DNA of 64,000 nt from Sandaracinus amylolyticus (GCF_021631985.1 NZ_CP070225.1:1860001-1924000), one strand, 5' to 3'. Positions 33,779-43,050 are shown, numbered from the stretch's first letter. The notes: generated by a model from the sequence alone, not told the origin. Made by a program: numbers and translations.

Positions 33779-34162
33779 TCACGGCCGCAGCGCGGCCCAG
33801 ATCACGCAGGCCCACCCGGCCATCAAGAAGAGCCCCCCGAACGGCGTCACCGCGCCGAGCCATCGCACGCCGGTGATCGTCATCGTGTAGAGCGAGCCCG
33901 AGAACACGACGATCCCCGCCGCGAAGCAGAGCCCGGCCACGCGCGCGCCGAGGCCCTCGCCGCGCGACGCGAGCCACGCGCAGAGCCCGATCGCGAGCGC
34001 GTGCATCAGGTGGTAGCGCGCCGCGGTCTCCCACCACTCGAGCCGTCGCGCTGCGTCCTCGAGCCCTTCGAGCGAGCGACGCAGGCCGTGCGCGCCGAAC
34101 GCGCCGAGGCCCACGCCGAGGAATCCGAACACGCCGGAGAGGATGACGAGGACGCGGTCCAT
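33779..34162 (-). CDS. DUF423 membrane protein
   Basis: 127 residues with four membrane helices: VLVILSGVFGFLGVGLGAFGAH, YHLMHALAIGLCAWLAS, GLCFAAGIVVFSGSLYTM and TPFGGLFLMAGWACVIWAAL. The motifs LGAFGAHGL, YHLMHALA and FSGSLYTMTITG..W.GAVTPFGG are diagnostic of the DUF423 (YgdD-like) family, small inner-membrane proteins of unknown function. It lies 22 bases upstream of prs on the same strand and 14 bases after the SPRY-like lipoprotein gene, so it is probably co-transcribed. Confidence 0.88.
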   Translation of the reverse strand: MDRVLVILSGVFGFLGVGLGAFGAHGLRRSLEGLEDAARRLEWWETAARYHLMHALAIGLCAWLASRGEGLGARVAGLCFAAGIVVFSGSLYTMTITGVRWLGAVTPFGGLFLMAGWACVIWAALRP

Positions 34163-34176
34163 GAACGCGTTGTAGC

Positions 34177-36033
34177 TCAGGGCGTGTTCGCGTCGCCCCA
34201 GCCGAGCTCGAGCCCGGTCACGCCTTCGGCGGCGAGGATCGCGACCGGGTCGTAGACGAACGCGGTCGCGCCGAAGTTCGCGCGCTGATCGTACGCGGGC
34301 GGCGTGCTGCCGGTGGGGTTGCCGTAGAGCATCGGATGGAGCGGCACCGTCACCTCGCGCATGTCCAGCGTCGACACCCGCGCACCACCGGCGATCACGT
34401 AGACGATCGGGCTCTCACCGCGGTAGTCGACTGCGAATCCATACGTGGTGTTCGAGGGATCCACGTCGTGTTGCCACACCAGCTCTCGCCACACCGCGCC
34501 GGTGGTGTTGACCGACATCGACCACGGCACGTCCCCGGAGTCGTAGGGATCGAGGACGCCCGTGCCGGTCACGAGGCCGAACCCCATGTTCACCGGGCCG
34601 ACCAGACGCGTGACCTCGAAGTACCAGAACTGTCCGTAGATCGGCTGATTGGCGCGGATGCCGTATTTGCCCGGCCCGTGGAACGAGATCGAGAGCCCGT
34701 CGCTCGACAGCGTGACCTGACCGCCGGCGATCGCGTCCGGCACGAGGCGCACCGGATTCGATTGCGGGAGCGTGCCAGTCACGGTGAGCACCAGCGTCCG
34801 AGTCGTGGTCAGTCCCGCAGAGTCGGTGACAGTGACGTCGACTGAATGGCGCCCGAGCTCGGCCGGCGTGTAGGCCCACGTCGCTCCGTCGTGCTCGGTC
34901 GGCGGGAAGTACGTCGCGGAGCGATCGTGCCAGTGGATGCCCGCCGTGAGATCTCCGTCCTCTGCGTCGGTGGCGCTCGCGCTCAGCGTGATCGACGCGC
35001 CGAGCGCGACGCTCGCGGTCGCGTCGACGTCGACCACGGGCGCCTCGGACTGCGGGAGCCAGCGCTCGCGACCGAAGCCCATCACCAGCGCGCTCGCGAC
35101 GTCGCCGAGGCTCGCCGCGGTGAGCGCGGTCTCGAGCTGCGCGCGCGTGTAGAAGAACGGATGGTTCGTGGTGTCGTTGCCGAAGTTGAACGCGCCCATC
35201 GCCGGCACGTCGTGGCGCCAACCGCCGTAGATCGCGTGGACGGGCGCGGTGACCGCGAGCGTGCAGCTGCGACGCACCTCGAGCGTGCCGAACACGTCGA
35301 GCACGACGTGGAGGATCGGATTCGTGCCGCGGTAGTCGACGACGAATCCGTAGACCTCGTCGTCGCTGGGGAACCACAGCGGCCCGGTGCAGCTCCCGCC
35401 GCCCTCGGCCTGGATCTGCCCGGCGGTCGCGAGGCCCGCGCTCTGTCCGTTCGCCCCCGGGATCGCGTCGAGCGGTGCGCTCGCGGTCGCGATGCCGAAG
35501 CCCCACGCGCCGGTGCGCGTGATGAGGCGCTTCGCTTCGAAATAGAACACGCCCGAGCCCGGCGCGATCGCGGTGTCGGAGCGGACGCCGCCGTACATGC
35601 CGCCGCGCTGCTCGAAGCGCAGTCGATCCGCGAGCAGCACGATCCCGGCGTCGTGCCCGGTCGTGTGATCGGTGTCCGAGAGGAGCACGAGCGGGATGCC
35701 CGGCGCCGTCGCGCAGACGTCGTTCTCGCAGAAGGACGAGAGGCACTGCGCGTGTGCATCGCACGCCGCGCCGAGCTCGCGCAGGCCGCACGGACCGCCC
35801 TCGCAGCCGCCGTCGAACGGCGCGTCGACGGGCGTGTCCGCGTCGATCGGAACGTCGCCGCCGCCATCGGACATCGCAGCATCGATGCGCGCAGCATCGA
35901 CCATCGCCGCGTCGTCCGCGCCTCCGTCCTGTGGTGTCGGCTCGGGGCCCGGGCACCCCGTCGTCCACACGATCGCTGCCAGCACCAGGAGCACGCGCGA
36001 GGCGTACACCCGCGAACACCAAGCGAAGGACAT
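34177..36033 (-). CDS. lipoprotein with two SPRY-like domains around an Ig-like domain
   Basis: 618 residues. Lipoprotein signal (VLLVLAAIVWTTGC, Cys27) and an Asp/Ala linker to about 80, then a small Cys-rich knot (CEGGPCGLRELGAACDAHAQC, given in part). Two B30.2/SPRY-like domains follow (about 115-270 and 430-580), each with the pattern FYFEVxRL..WGFGxATxxxxLD, GFVVDYRG and PILHVVLD. Between them is an Ig/PKD-like module (about 340-420: VDVDATASVALGASITLSAS, YTPAELGRHSVDVTVTDSAG). SPRY domains are protein-binding folds mostly known from eukaryotes; here they would be outside the cell. Ligand unknown. Confidence 0.75.
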   Translation of the reverse strand: MSFAWCSRVYASRVLLVLAAIVWTTGCPGPEPTPQDGGADDAAMVDAARIDAAMSDGGGDVPIDADTPVDAPFDGGCEGGPCGLRELGAACDAHAQCLSSFCENDVCATAPGIPLVLLSDTDHTTGHDAGIVLLADRLRFEQRGGMYGGVRSDTAIAPGSGVFYFEAKRLITRTGAWGFGIATASAPLDAIPGANGQSAGLATAGQIQAEGGGSCTGPLWFPSDDEVYGFVVDYRGTNPILHVVLDVFGTLEVRRSCTLAVTAPVHAIYGGWRHDVPAMGAFNFGNDTTNHPFFYTRAQLETALTAASLGDVASALVMGFGRERWLPQSEAPVVDVDATASVALGASITLSASATDAEDGDLTAGIHWHDRSATYFPPTEHDGATWAYTPAELGRHSVDVTVTDSAGLTTTRTLVLTVTGTLPQSNPVRLVPDAIAGGQVTLSSDGLSISFHGPGKYGIRANQPIYGQFWYFEVTRLVGPVNMGFGLVTGTGVLDPYDSGDVPWSMSVNTTGAVWRELVWQHDVDPSNTTYGFAVDYRGESPIVYVIAGGARVSTLDMREVTVPLHPMLYGNPTGSTPPAYDQRANFGATAFVYDPVAILAAEGVTGLELGWGDANTP

Positions 36034-36078
36034 GCGCCCGAAGCGTGACGCGAGATCGCGAGGAGAGCGAGTGGGGGC

Positions 36079-36726
36079 TCAGGGCTCGCAGGCGTCGGCG
36101 TAGCCAGTCGCGCACGCGAGCTGGTAGAGAGCGCTCGCGCCCGTCGGGTCGCGCTCCTCGATCGCGGCGGCGAGCACGGCGCACGGGAAATGGCCGAGCT
36201 CGCGGCACGAACGATCGAGCACGGCGAGCCCGCGCGATGCGTCGGGCGACACGCCGCGACCGTAGACCAGCGCCATGCCCCACATCCCACAGCCCCACGG
36301 CTCGCGCCCCGCGCAGGTGCGCTCGAAGACGCGGGCTGCGCACGCCGCCTCGCTCGCAGTCGGCTCGGTCGTGCCGAAGCCCGCAGCCCAGTTGGTGCAG
36401 CCGTTCAGGCTGCCGAGGCGACACGCGCGGGTGTACCAGGGACGCGTGCGTTGCGCGTCCTGGCCCGCGGCCTCGATTCCATAGGCGTGCGCGAGGCAGG
36501 CGTCGGCATCTCCCGCTTCGCACGCGCGCACGCACGCCGGGCCGCCCAATCCGCACTCGTGATCGCGCCAAACGAAGCTGTGCGACGCTGGGGTCACGGG
36601 GATCACGTCGGCGAGGCACGGCCCTTCCGAGGTATTGCGGGGCACCGAGCTGCGCGGCGGAGGCGCGCTCCCGCACGCAGGCGACACGAGCGCGAGCACG
36701 AGGATCGAACCGAGACGGATGTTCAT
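36079..36726 (-). CDS. Sel1-like repeat lipoprotein
   Basis: 215 residues, ATG at 36726; the long open frame upstream is only the shadow of plus-strand genes. The N-terminus MNIRLGSILVLALVSPACG is a lipoprotein signal with the Cys at 18. The body contains cysteine-bearing, roughly 36-residue helical pairs of the Sel1 kind: VRACEAGDADACLAHAYG, TRACRLGSLNGCTNWAAG, ERTCAGREPWGCGMWGMALV and QLACATGYADACEP. The cysteine spacing resembles the disulfide-bonded Sel1 proteins of the Hcp family. Its role is unknown; probably a periplasmic or outer-membrane scaffold. Confidence 0.8.
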   Translation of the reverse strand: MNIRLGSILVLALVSPACGSAPPPRSSVPRNTSEGPCLADVIPVTPASHSFVWRDHECGLGGPACVRACEAGDADACLAHAYGIEAAGQDAQRTRPWYTRACRLGSLNGCTNWAAGFGTTEPTASEAACAARVFERTCAGREPWGCGMWGMALVYGRGVSPDASRGLAVLDRSCRELGHFPCAVLAAAIEERDPTGASALYQLACATGYADACEP

Positions 36727-36734
36727 CGCGCGCG

Positions 36735-36740
36735 ACCATA
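36735..36740 (-). promoter_or_regulatory. candidate -10 element of the Sel1-like gene
   Basis: TATGGT on the minus strand ends 8 bases before the ATG at 36726, with no Shine-Dalgarno sequence between. It fits the short-leader pattern seen at other unit starts in this window. Confidence 0.35.
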
Positions 36741-36837
36741 GCAGTCCGTACCCGTGATTCGTTGCGCAGAGCACACATCGCGGGCGAGCATGCCCGCGCA
36801 CCGAGGCAGTCGACCGGGGCCCAGCAGGAGGGAGCTG

Positions 36838-38490
36838 ATGGCGAAGAAGAGAGTCGCGATCGTCGGTGGGGGCGCGTCGGGATGCGCGCTGGTGTGGTCG
36901 CTCTTGCAGCCGCAGTGCGACGATCAGGTCGAGGTCACGCTCTTCCACGACGAAGACGAGGTCGGCGGGCACAGCAAGACGATCCCGGTGTGGTTCGACG
37001 ACGCGGGGAAAGGACACGTCGCGACCGCCTCCAGCCCGGCGCCCGCGGGCAAGCAGACGTATCCGGTCGACATCGGCGTGCAGTTCGTCTGTCCGACGCT
37101 GTATCCGAATCTCTATCAGCAGCTCGAACGACCGGAGTTCGAGACCAGCGTCAAGCTGACCAACCATCCGGCGCTGAAGATCTCGGGCTCGTTCTCGCCG
37201 ACGCTCAACTGGGGCAATTTCCCGGCGTACCAATCGGGCCCACGATTCGACCCCTGCTACGACGGAGCGACGCGCGAGCTCGCGGTCGAGTTCCAGAAGG
37301 ACATCAAGTACGCGCCGTTCACGCCGCTCGACGGAATCACGTTCTCGACGACGATGGAGCGATATCTCCAGCTCGAGGGCGTGCCCTGGTCGTCCAATTT
37401 CTTCCGCTATCTGCTGATTCCCTATCTCTGCATCATCAACGGGTACGGGACCGGCGATCTGCTCGAGACGACGTTCGAGGATCTCTTCCCGATCTTCACG
37501 AAGATCCCGGGGCTGCAGAAGCTCGGCCCCTATGGCTCGTTCACCGAGCCGGGGAAGGGCTGGGATCGATTCACCGACGGATCGACCTCGTGGTGTCTCG
37601 CGATGGCGAATTACGGCACGACGAAGGGCGCGACGCTGAAGCTCGGCACGACGGTGCTCGCGGTGTGGCCGCGGACCGACGGCACGGTGCGCATCCGGTT
37701 CGCGCCGACCGAGGACGTCGAGCGCAATCGCACCGATCCCACGCACCCGGTGCCGGTGGAAGAGGCGGAGTTCGACGACATCGTCCTCACCACCGACATG
37801 ACGACGAACCGCGCGCTGCTGAACAACGCCGACAACCATCTCTACGCGACCCAGCGCGACTACATCGCGGGTGATCGTTTCGCGCTGATCCCCGGCATTT
37901 GTTACATCCATCAGGACGACGAGTGCCTCTCTCCGCACCTGCGTGACAAGCTCGAGGACGGTCAGTTCGTCGGCGCGTACTCGTGGGGTGAGACGGCCCT
38001 GGGCGGCAACGCGTACAACCTGCCGTACAACCTCCAGACGTCGTTCCAGACCTATCTGATGAAGAACATCCTCGGCACGCCGGTGGACTGCCACGTGTCG
38101 ATGTACGCCGAGCACTCGGGCGCACGGCTCCCCGATCCCGCGAAGACGATCCACGTGAAGACGTGGCGGCACGGGCGCTGGGTCGCGAGCTTCTTCGACA
38201 AGGCGAAGAAGGAGCTCCACCGCGTGCAGGGCCTCGGGAACATCTGGTTCGCGGGGAACAACACGACCGTCGACTCCGAAGAGGGCGCGCTGATCTCGGC
38301 GATGGTGATCGCGAACAAGCTCGTTCCGCAGTTCACGTATCCGTTCGACCTCGCGAGCGAGGCGTTCTTCTTCTACGAGTACTTCCAGAACACGATGTTC
38401 CCGAAGCGCTCGCTGCCCTGGGTGCTCGCCCAGGCCGCCGCGGACGCCGAGGAGCACATCCGCCACCTGCTCGACGGAACGGGTCCGTGA
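36838..38490 (+). CDS. FAD-dependent oxidoreductase (amine-oxidase-like)
   Basis: 550 residues. The ATG at 36838 follows AGGAGGGAG, a strong ribosome site, and starts directly with MAKKRVAIVGGGASGCALVW, a Rossmann GxGxxG nucleotide-binding motif, so the ATG 84 bases upstream is rejected. The glutamate-bearing turn LFHDEDEVGGHSKT fits FAD ribose binding, and the C-terminal NIWFAGNNTTVDSEEGALIS is the second FAD-contact motif of the amine oxidase/phytoene desaturase superfamily. There is no signal peptide, so it is cytoplasmic. Substrate unknown; it could be a desaturase or an amine or carotenoid-type oxidase. Confidence 0.82.
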   Translation: MAKKRVAIVGGGASGCALVWSLLQPQCDDQVEVTLFHDEDEVGGHSKTIPVWFDDAGKGHVATASSPAPAGKQTYPVDIGVQFVCPTLYPNLYQQLERPEFETSVKLTNHPALKISGSFSPTLNWGNFPAYQSGPRFDPCYDGATRELAVEFQKDIKYAPFTPLDGITFSTTMERYLQLEGVPWSSNFFRYLLIPYLCIINGYGTGDLLETTFEDLFPIFTKIPGLQKLGPYGSFTEPGKGWDRFTDGSTSWCLAMANYGTTKGATLKLGTTVLAVWPRTDGTVRIRFAPTEDVERNRTDPTHPVPVEEAEFDDIVLTTDMTTNRALLNNADNHLYATQRDYIAGDRFALIPGICYIHQDDECLSPHLRDKLEDGQFVGAYSWGETALGGNAYNLPYNLQTSFQTYLMKNILGTPVDCHVSMYAEHSGARLPDPAKTIHVKTWRHGRWVASFFDKAKKELHRVQGLGNIWFAGNNTTVDSEEGALISAMVIANKLVPQFTYPFDLASEAFFFYEYFQNTMFPKRSLPWVLAQAAADAEEHIRHLLDGTGP

Positions 38491-38529
38491 ACGCTTGAAT
38501 TCGCGGCGCGACGATGCGACGAACGGCGC

Positions 38530-40788
38530 ATGTCGCGCAGCCCGTCTCGTTCGATTCGCGTCGCGATCGTCCTCGTCGCCCTCGGAGCCGTCATGGCGTG
38601 CGGGGGCGGCGAGACGATGTCCGTGACAAGCCCCGCGCCCGCGAGCAGCACAGGAGAAGAGAGCCGTCCTGCCATGAGCTGGCTCCAGGATCTGAATGCG
38701 CGCGCGCGCGCCGCGGGCGCGACCACCGACACGCTGCACGGCGTGGCCATCGAAGATCCCTATCGAGCGCTGGAGTCGGAGTCCGACATCACGCGCGAGT
38801 GGATCGATCGCCAGACTGCGCGCTCGCGCGAGGCCCTGGCGTCGTGGTCGCGCGCCGACATCGCGGATCGCATCCGCGAGGTGCTCGCGATCGGGACGAT
38901 CTCGGGGGGCGCGATCGCGGGCGACGTCGTCCTCTACTCGCGTCGCGACGCCGATCGCGAGCAGCCCGCGCTCTTCGCGCAGTCGCTCTCGCGCACCGGC
39001 GCGCCGAGCGGCGAGCCGCGGATGCTGGTCGATCCGCAGACGTACGGAGAGCGCGCGGCGCTCGATTGGTACTACCTCTCTCCGAACGGCCGCTATCTCG
39101 CGTTCGGCATCTCGGACAACGGCGACGAGCGCAGCACGCTGCGCGTCGTCGAGGTCGCGACGGGCACGGTGCTCCCCGACGTGATCCCGCACACGAAGTG
39201 GTCGACCGTCGGATGGCTGCACGCCGAGGACGGCTTCTACTACCGTCGATATCCGCGCGAGGGTGAGCCCGACTACGACGCTTCGCAGCCGGACTCCTAT
39301 CATCCGCGCGTCTTCTTCCATCGCCTCGGCGACGATCCCGCGAGCGACGTGCTCGTCTACTCGCCTCCGAACGGGACCGATTTTCCCGATGCGAACGTGA
39401 GCGAGGACGACCGCTGGGTCGTCATCGGCAACTTCCGCGGTTGGTCGCAGTCGGACGTGTACCTGCTCGATCGCGGTGCGCAGCGTGCCAATCGAGTCGT
39501 CGCGCCCGACGCGTCGCACCCGCTGGTCACGGTGGTCGCGGGCGAGGAGCACCTCACGTCGGGGCGCGTCCATCGCGGGCGCCTCTACATGACGACGAAC
39601 ATCGATGCACCGCGTTATCGCATCGTGGGCGTCGATCCCGCGCGCGCCGCGGATCGTGCCGCGTGGGCCGATGTCGTCCCGCAGGGCGACAGCGCGATCG
39701 AGGGCTGGACGATCGTCGGTGATCGCATCGCGATGCACGTGATCGACGACGTGCGCTCGCGGGTGCGCGTGTTCCGGCTCGACGGTCGCGCAGACGGCGA
39801 GATCGAATTGCCGGGGCGCGGAGAGGTCGGCAGCCTCGACGGCGATCCGCGCACCGGGCGGCTCGTGCTCGGGTTCTCGAGCCCCGTGCACGCGCCCGCG
39901 ATGCACCTGTGGACCGCGCGTGGGCGCGACCTCGTGCAGCTCGCCGCGATCGACGTGCCGATCGATCTCTCGGAGCTCGAGCTGACGCAGGAGCGCGTGC
40001 CCTCGCGCGACGGCACCCCGATCAACGTGCACCTGCTCCATCGTCGCGGCCTCGAGCGCAACGGGCAGACGCCCGTGCTGCTCAACGGCTACGGCGGATT
40101 CAACGTGTCGTTGCTGCCCGGGTTCCAGCGCAGCGCGCTCTACTGGGCGTCGCGCGGCGGCGTGTTCGCGGTCGCGAACCTGCGCGGTGGGGGCGAGTTC
40201 GGCGAGGACTGGCACCGTGCCGGCAATCTCGCGAACAAAGAGCGGGTGTTCGAGGACATGGAGTCGGTGATCCGCTGGCTCTCGAGCTCGGGGATCTCGC
40301 GCCCCGATCGGATCGCGATCACCGGTGGATCGAACGGCGGTCTGCTGATGGGCGCGATGATCACGCGCGCCCCCGACGCGTTCGCCGCGGCCGCGTCGTA
40401 CGTCGGTCTCTACGACATGGTCCGTTATCACCGCTTTCCGCCGGCCGAGCTGTGGATCAGCGAGTACGGCTCGAGCGACGACGCGACGCAGCTGCAGTGG
40501 CTGATGGGGTACTCCCCGTATCACCGCGTGCAGGAAGGCGCGCGACTGCCCGCGATCCTGATCGAGACCGCCGATCACGACACGCGCGTGCACTGGGGCC
40601 ATTCGACGAAGTTCGCGGCGCGCCTGCAGGAGTCGACCGGCGAGGCCGATCCGCGGGTGTGGTTCTATCGTGAGCAGCTCGTCGGGCACGGCGCGGGCAC
40701 GCGCCTCTCGGATCTGGTGAGCCGCTACACGCGCCTCTACGCGTTCGTCGAGCACGCGCTCGGGCTCGAGAGCGAGGCGAGCGAGTGA
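38530..40788 (+). CDS. prolyl oligopeptidase family serine peptidase (S9)
   Basis: 752 residues. The N-terminus carries a lipoprotein-like signal (VAIVLVALGAVMACGGG). A seven-bladed propeller region spans about 60-480, and the alpha/beta hydrolase domain about 490-752. The catalytic triad is visible: Ser601 in ITGGSNGGLLMG, Asp in ADHDTRV (about 684) and His720 in VGHGAGT. PVLLNGYGGFNVS and VANLRGGGEFGEDWHRAG are S9A signatures. It should cut short proline-containing peptides, probably in the periplasm or at the surface. Its stop overlaps the next start (GTGA). Confidence 0.92.
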   Translation: MSRSPSRSIRVAIVLVALGAVMACGGGETMSVTSPAPASSTGEESRPAMSWLQDLNARARAAGATTDTLHGVAIEDPYRALESESDITREWIDRQTARSREALASWSRADIADRIREVLAIGTISGGAIAGDVVLYSRRDADREQPALFAQSLSRTGAPSGEPRMLVDPQTYGERAALDWYYLSPNGRYLAFGISDNGDERSTLRVVEVATGTVLPDVIPHTKWSTVGWLHAEDGFYYRRYPREGEPDYDASQPDSYHPRVFFHRLGDDPASDVLVYSPPNGTDFPDANVSEDDRWVVIGNFRGWSQSDVYLLDRGAQRANRVVAPDASHPLVTVVAGEEHLTSGRVHRGRLYMTTNIDAPRYRIVGVDPARAADRAAWADVVPQGDSAIEGWTIVGDRIAMHVIDDVRSRVRVFRLDGRADGEIELPGRGEVGSLDGDPRTGRLVLGFSSPVHAPAMHLWTARGRDLVQLAAIDVPIDLSELELTQERVPSRDGTPINVHLLHRRGLERNGQTPVLLNGYGGFNVSLLPGFQRSALYWASRGGVFAVANLRGGGEFGEDWHRAGNLANKERVFEDMESVIRWLSSSGISRPDRIAITGGSNGGLLMGAMITRAPDAFAAAASYVGLYDMVRYHRFPPAELWISEYGSSDDATQLQWLMGYSPYHRVQEGARLPAILIETADHDTRVHWGHSTKFAARLQESTGEADPRVWFYREQLVGHGAGTRLSDLVSRYTRLYAFVEHALGLESEASE

Positions 40789-42026
40789 AGCTGGGGCGGC
40801 ACTGCCGCATCCCGCACGACCTCGAGAGCGTCACCGACCGCGATCACGGCCGCGAGGTCTCGCCGGATCGCGTGGGGCTCTCGCGCCGCGACGTCGACGC
40901 GATCTGGGCCAAGACCGAGGCGCTCTATCGCACCGGCACCCAGCCCGCGATCGCGCTCTGCGTGCGCAAGCGCGGCGAGGTCGTGATCGAGCGCGCGATC
41001 GGGCACCTCGCGGGCAACGGTCCCGACGATCGCGAGGACACGCCGAAGGTGCCGATCCGCGCGAGCTCGCCGTTCTGCATCTTCTCGGTGAGCAAGGCGG
41101 TCACCGCGATGGTCGTGCACCTGCTCGACGATCGCGGCCTCTTGCACATCGACGATCCGGTCGCGGAGTACCTGCCGGAGTTCGGCACGCACGGGAAGGA
41201 TCGCGTCACGATCCGTCACGTGCTCACGCATCGCGCGGGCATTCCTTCGGTCGCCGGGCAGCACAACGATCCCGAGCTGCTGCTCGACTGGGATCGCGTG
41301 GTCGCGCTCCTGTGCGACGCGCGTCCGACGTTCCCGCCCGGGCGTCGCCTCGCGTACCACGCGGTGACCGGCGGCTTCGTGCTCGGTGAGATCGTGCGGC
41401 GCGTGACCGGGCGCGATCTGCGCGACGTGCTGCGCGACGAGATCGCGAAGCCGCTGGGCTTCCGGCACTTCTCGTACGGCGTCGCGCCGGAGCGCGTGCG
41501 CGAGGTCGCGCGCAACGAGTTCACGGGCCCGCCGGTGCCGCCCGGGATCCACCTCCTCGTGCAGCGCGCGCTCGGCGTGCCCTTCGCCGAGGCGGTGCGG
41601 ATCTCGAACGACGCGCGTTATCTCACGGGCGTCGTGCCGTCGGGCAACGTGGTCGCGACGGCGTACGAGGTCGCGACGTTCTTCGATCTGCTGCGCAACG
41701 GCGGCGAGCTCGGTGGCGCGCGCATCTTCGATCGCCGCACGGTGCGTCGGGCGCTGATCGAGACGAGCTACCTCGAGCTGGATCTCACGCTCGCGTTCCC
41801 GGTGCGATACGGGCTCGGGCTGATGCTCGGCGCGCCGCGGCTCAGCTTGTTCGGGCCGCGCACCGCGAGCGCGTTCGGCCACCTCGGCTTCATCAACGTG
41901 CTCGGGTGGGCCGATCCCGAGCGGGAGCTCTCGGTCGCGCTGCTGACGTCGGGCAAGCCCTTCGTCGGGCCGCACCTGGTGCGCTTGGTGGACCTGGTGC
42001 GCACCATCACGCTGCGGGGTGCCTGA
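40785..42026 (+). CDS. beta-lactamase-fold serine hydrolase
   Basis: 413 residues, GTG start in a GTGA overlap with the peptidase gene. It shows the serine beta-lactamase/DD-peptidase/esterase fold (PF00144): the SxxK nucleophile motif FSVSK (Ser101, Lys104), the conserved IRHVLTHRAGIP, the YxN-position tyrosine in LAYHAVTGG (Tyr191) and GHLGF near the C-terminus at the HxG/KTG position. No signal peptide is seen, so it is more likely a cytoplasmic esterase or amidase of the EstB type than an antibiotic-resistance enzyme. Coupling to the S9 peptidase suggests a shared peptide or ester substrate route. Confidence 0.88.
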   Translation: MKLGRHCRIPHDLESVTDRDHGREVSPDRVGLSRRDVDAIWAKTEALYRTGTQPAIALCVRKRGEVVIERAIGHLAGNGPDDREDTPKVPIRASSPFCIFSVSKAVTAMVVHLLDDRGLLHIDDPVAEYLPEFGTHGKDRVTIRHVLTHRAGIPSVAGQHNDPELLLDWDRVVALLCDARPTFPPGRRLAYHAVTGGFVLGEIVRRVTGRDLRDVLRDEIAKPLGFRHFSYGVAPERVREVARNEFTGPPVPPGIHLLVQRALGVPFAEAVRISNDARYLTGVVPSGNVVATAYEVATFFDLLRNGGELGGARIFDRRTVRRALIETSYLELDLTLAFPVRYGLGLMLGAPRLSLFGPRTASAFGHLGFINVLGWADPERELSVALLTSGKPFVGPHLVRLVDLVRTITLRGA

Positions 42027-42076
42027 TCGAGCGTCTTCTCGACCTCCCGGCATCCGCTGTACGCTCGCCTGCGTCA

Positions 42077-42982
42077 GTGGCTCGAGAGGACGACGAGACC
42101 GGCGAGGTGACGATCATCGGGCAGCGCGCGCTCGTCAGCGAGGCGACGTTGCAGCGCGACCGCGCGTACCTCGTGGTCATCGCCGGCGCGAACGTCGGCG
42201 AGATGTACCCGGTGGGCGGCGGTCTGGTGATCGGTCGCGGGGCCGACGCGGACATCCGCGTGATGGACGACGAGATCTCGCGACGCCACGCGCGCATCGC
42301 GGTGCTCGGCAAGGACATCCTCGTCGAGGATCTCGGGTCGAAGAACGGCACGTTCCTCAACGGCACGGCGGTGCGCCGCAAGGCGCTGAGCGACGGCGAC
42401 AAGATCCAGATCGGCGCGACGACCGTGCTGCGCTTCTCGGTGCACGATCGCCTCGAGGAGAGCTTCCAGCGGCACATGTACGAGTCCGCGCTGCGGGATC
42501 CGCTGACGCGCGCGTACAACCGCAAGTACCTGCTCGATCGGCTGCAGAGCGAGCTCGCCTACGCGCAGCGACACGCGGCGCCGCTCTCGCTGCTGCTCTT
42601 CGACGTCGATCACTTCAAGCGGGTCAACGACACCCACGGGCATCCCGCGGGCGACGCGGTGCTCGTGGGGCTCGCGCGGCACGTGCTCCGGATCATCCGC
42701 ACCGAGGACGTGTTCTCGCGCTACGGCGGCGAGGAGTTCGGCATCCTCTCGCGCGGCATCCCACTCGATGGTGCGACGCGCTTCGCGGAGCGATTGCGCA
42801 CGGCGATCGAGGGCTACCCGATCGTGCACGAGGGCGTGCGCATCAAGGTCACGGTCAGCGTCGGGGTGACCGCGGTGCCGGAGGCGAAGGTCGAGCAGCC
42901 GAACGAGCTCGTCGTGCTCGCCGATCGCGCGCTCTACGAGGCGAAGCACAAGGGCCGCAACCGGGTCTGCGTCGCGACCTGA
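42077..42982 (+). CDS. FHA-GGDEF diguanylate cyclase
   Basis: 301 residues. I chose the GTG at 42077: it begins VAREDDETGEVTIIGQR, while the ATG at 41906 would overlap the hydrolase gene with low-complexity sequence. The FHA domain (about 30-120) has the phosphothreonine-binding residues GRG (53-55), SRRH (68-71) and NGT (91-93). The GGDEF domain (about 135-301) has DPLTRAYNRKYL, FDVDHFKRVNDTHGHPAGD, the active-site GGEEF (217-221) and the inhibitory I-site RxxD (RTED, 208-211), five residues before it. It should make c-di-GMP under product inhibition, recruited or switched by a Ser/Thr-kinase target. The FHA-GGDEF arrangement is typical of myxobacteria. Confidence 0.9.
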   Translation: MAREDDETGEVTIIGQRALVSEATLQRDRAYLVVIAGANVGEMYPVGGGLVIGRGADADIRVMDDEISRRHARIAVLGKDILVEDLGSKNGTFLNGTAVRRKALSDGDKIQIGATTVLRFSVHDRLEESFQRHMYESALRDPLTRAYNRKYLLDRLQSELAYAQRHAAPLSLLLFDVDHFKRVNDTHGHPAGDAVLVGLARHVLRIIRTEDVFSRYGGEEFGILSRGIPLDGATRFAERLRTAIEGYPIVHEGVRIKVTVSVGVTAVPEAKVEQPNELVVLADRALYEAKHKGRNRVCVAT

Positions 42983-43050
42983 TCCGGAGCGCGGGCGCGC
43001 GCTCGCGCGCGGAGTCATGCTCGCGCCCGTTTTCTCCGGGGAGGTGTCTC

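Noticed and set aside
40785-42026. Antibiotic-resistance beta-lactamase.
   Set aside because: No signal peptide, and sequence features fit esterase/peptidase members of the fold (SxxK, Y-x-x, GHLG).
41906-42076. Longer start for the FHA-GGDEF gene.
   Set aside because: It overlaps the hydrolase gene by about 120 bases and encodes only low-complexity sequence; GTG at 42077 begins the natural domain.
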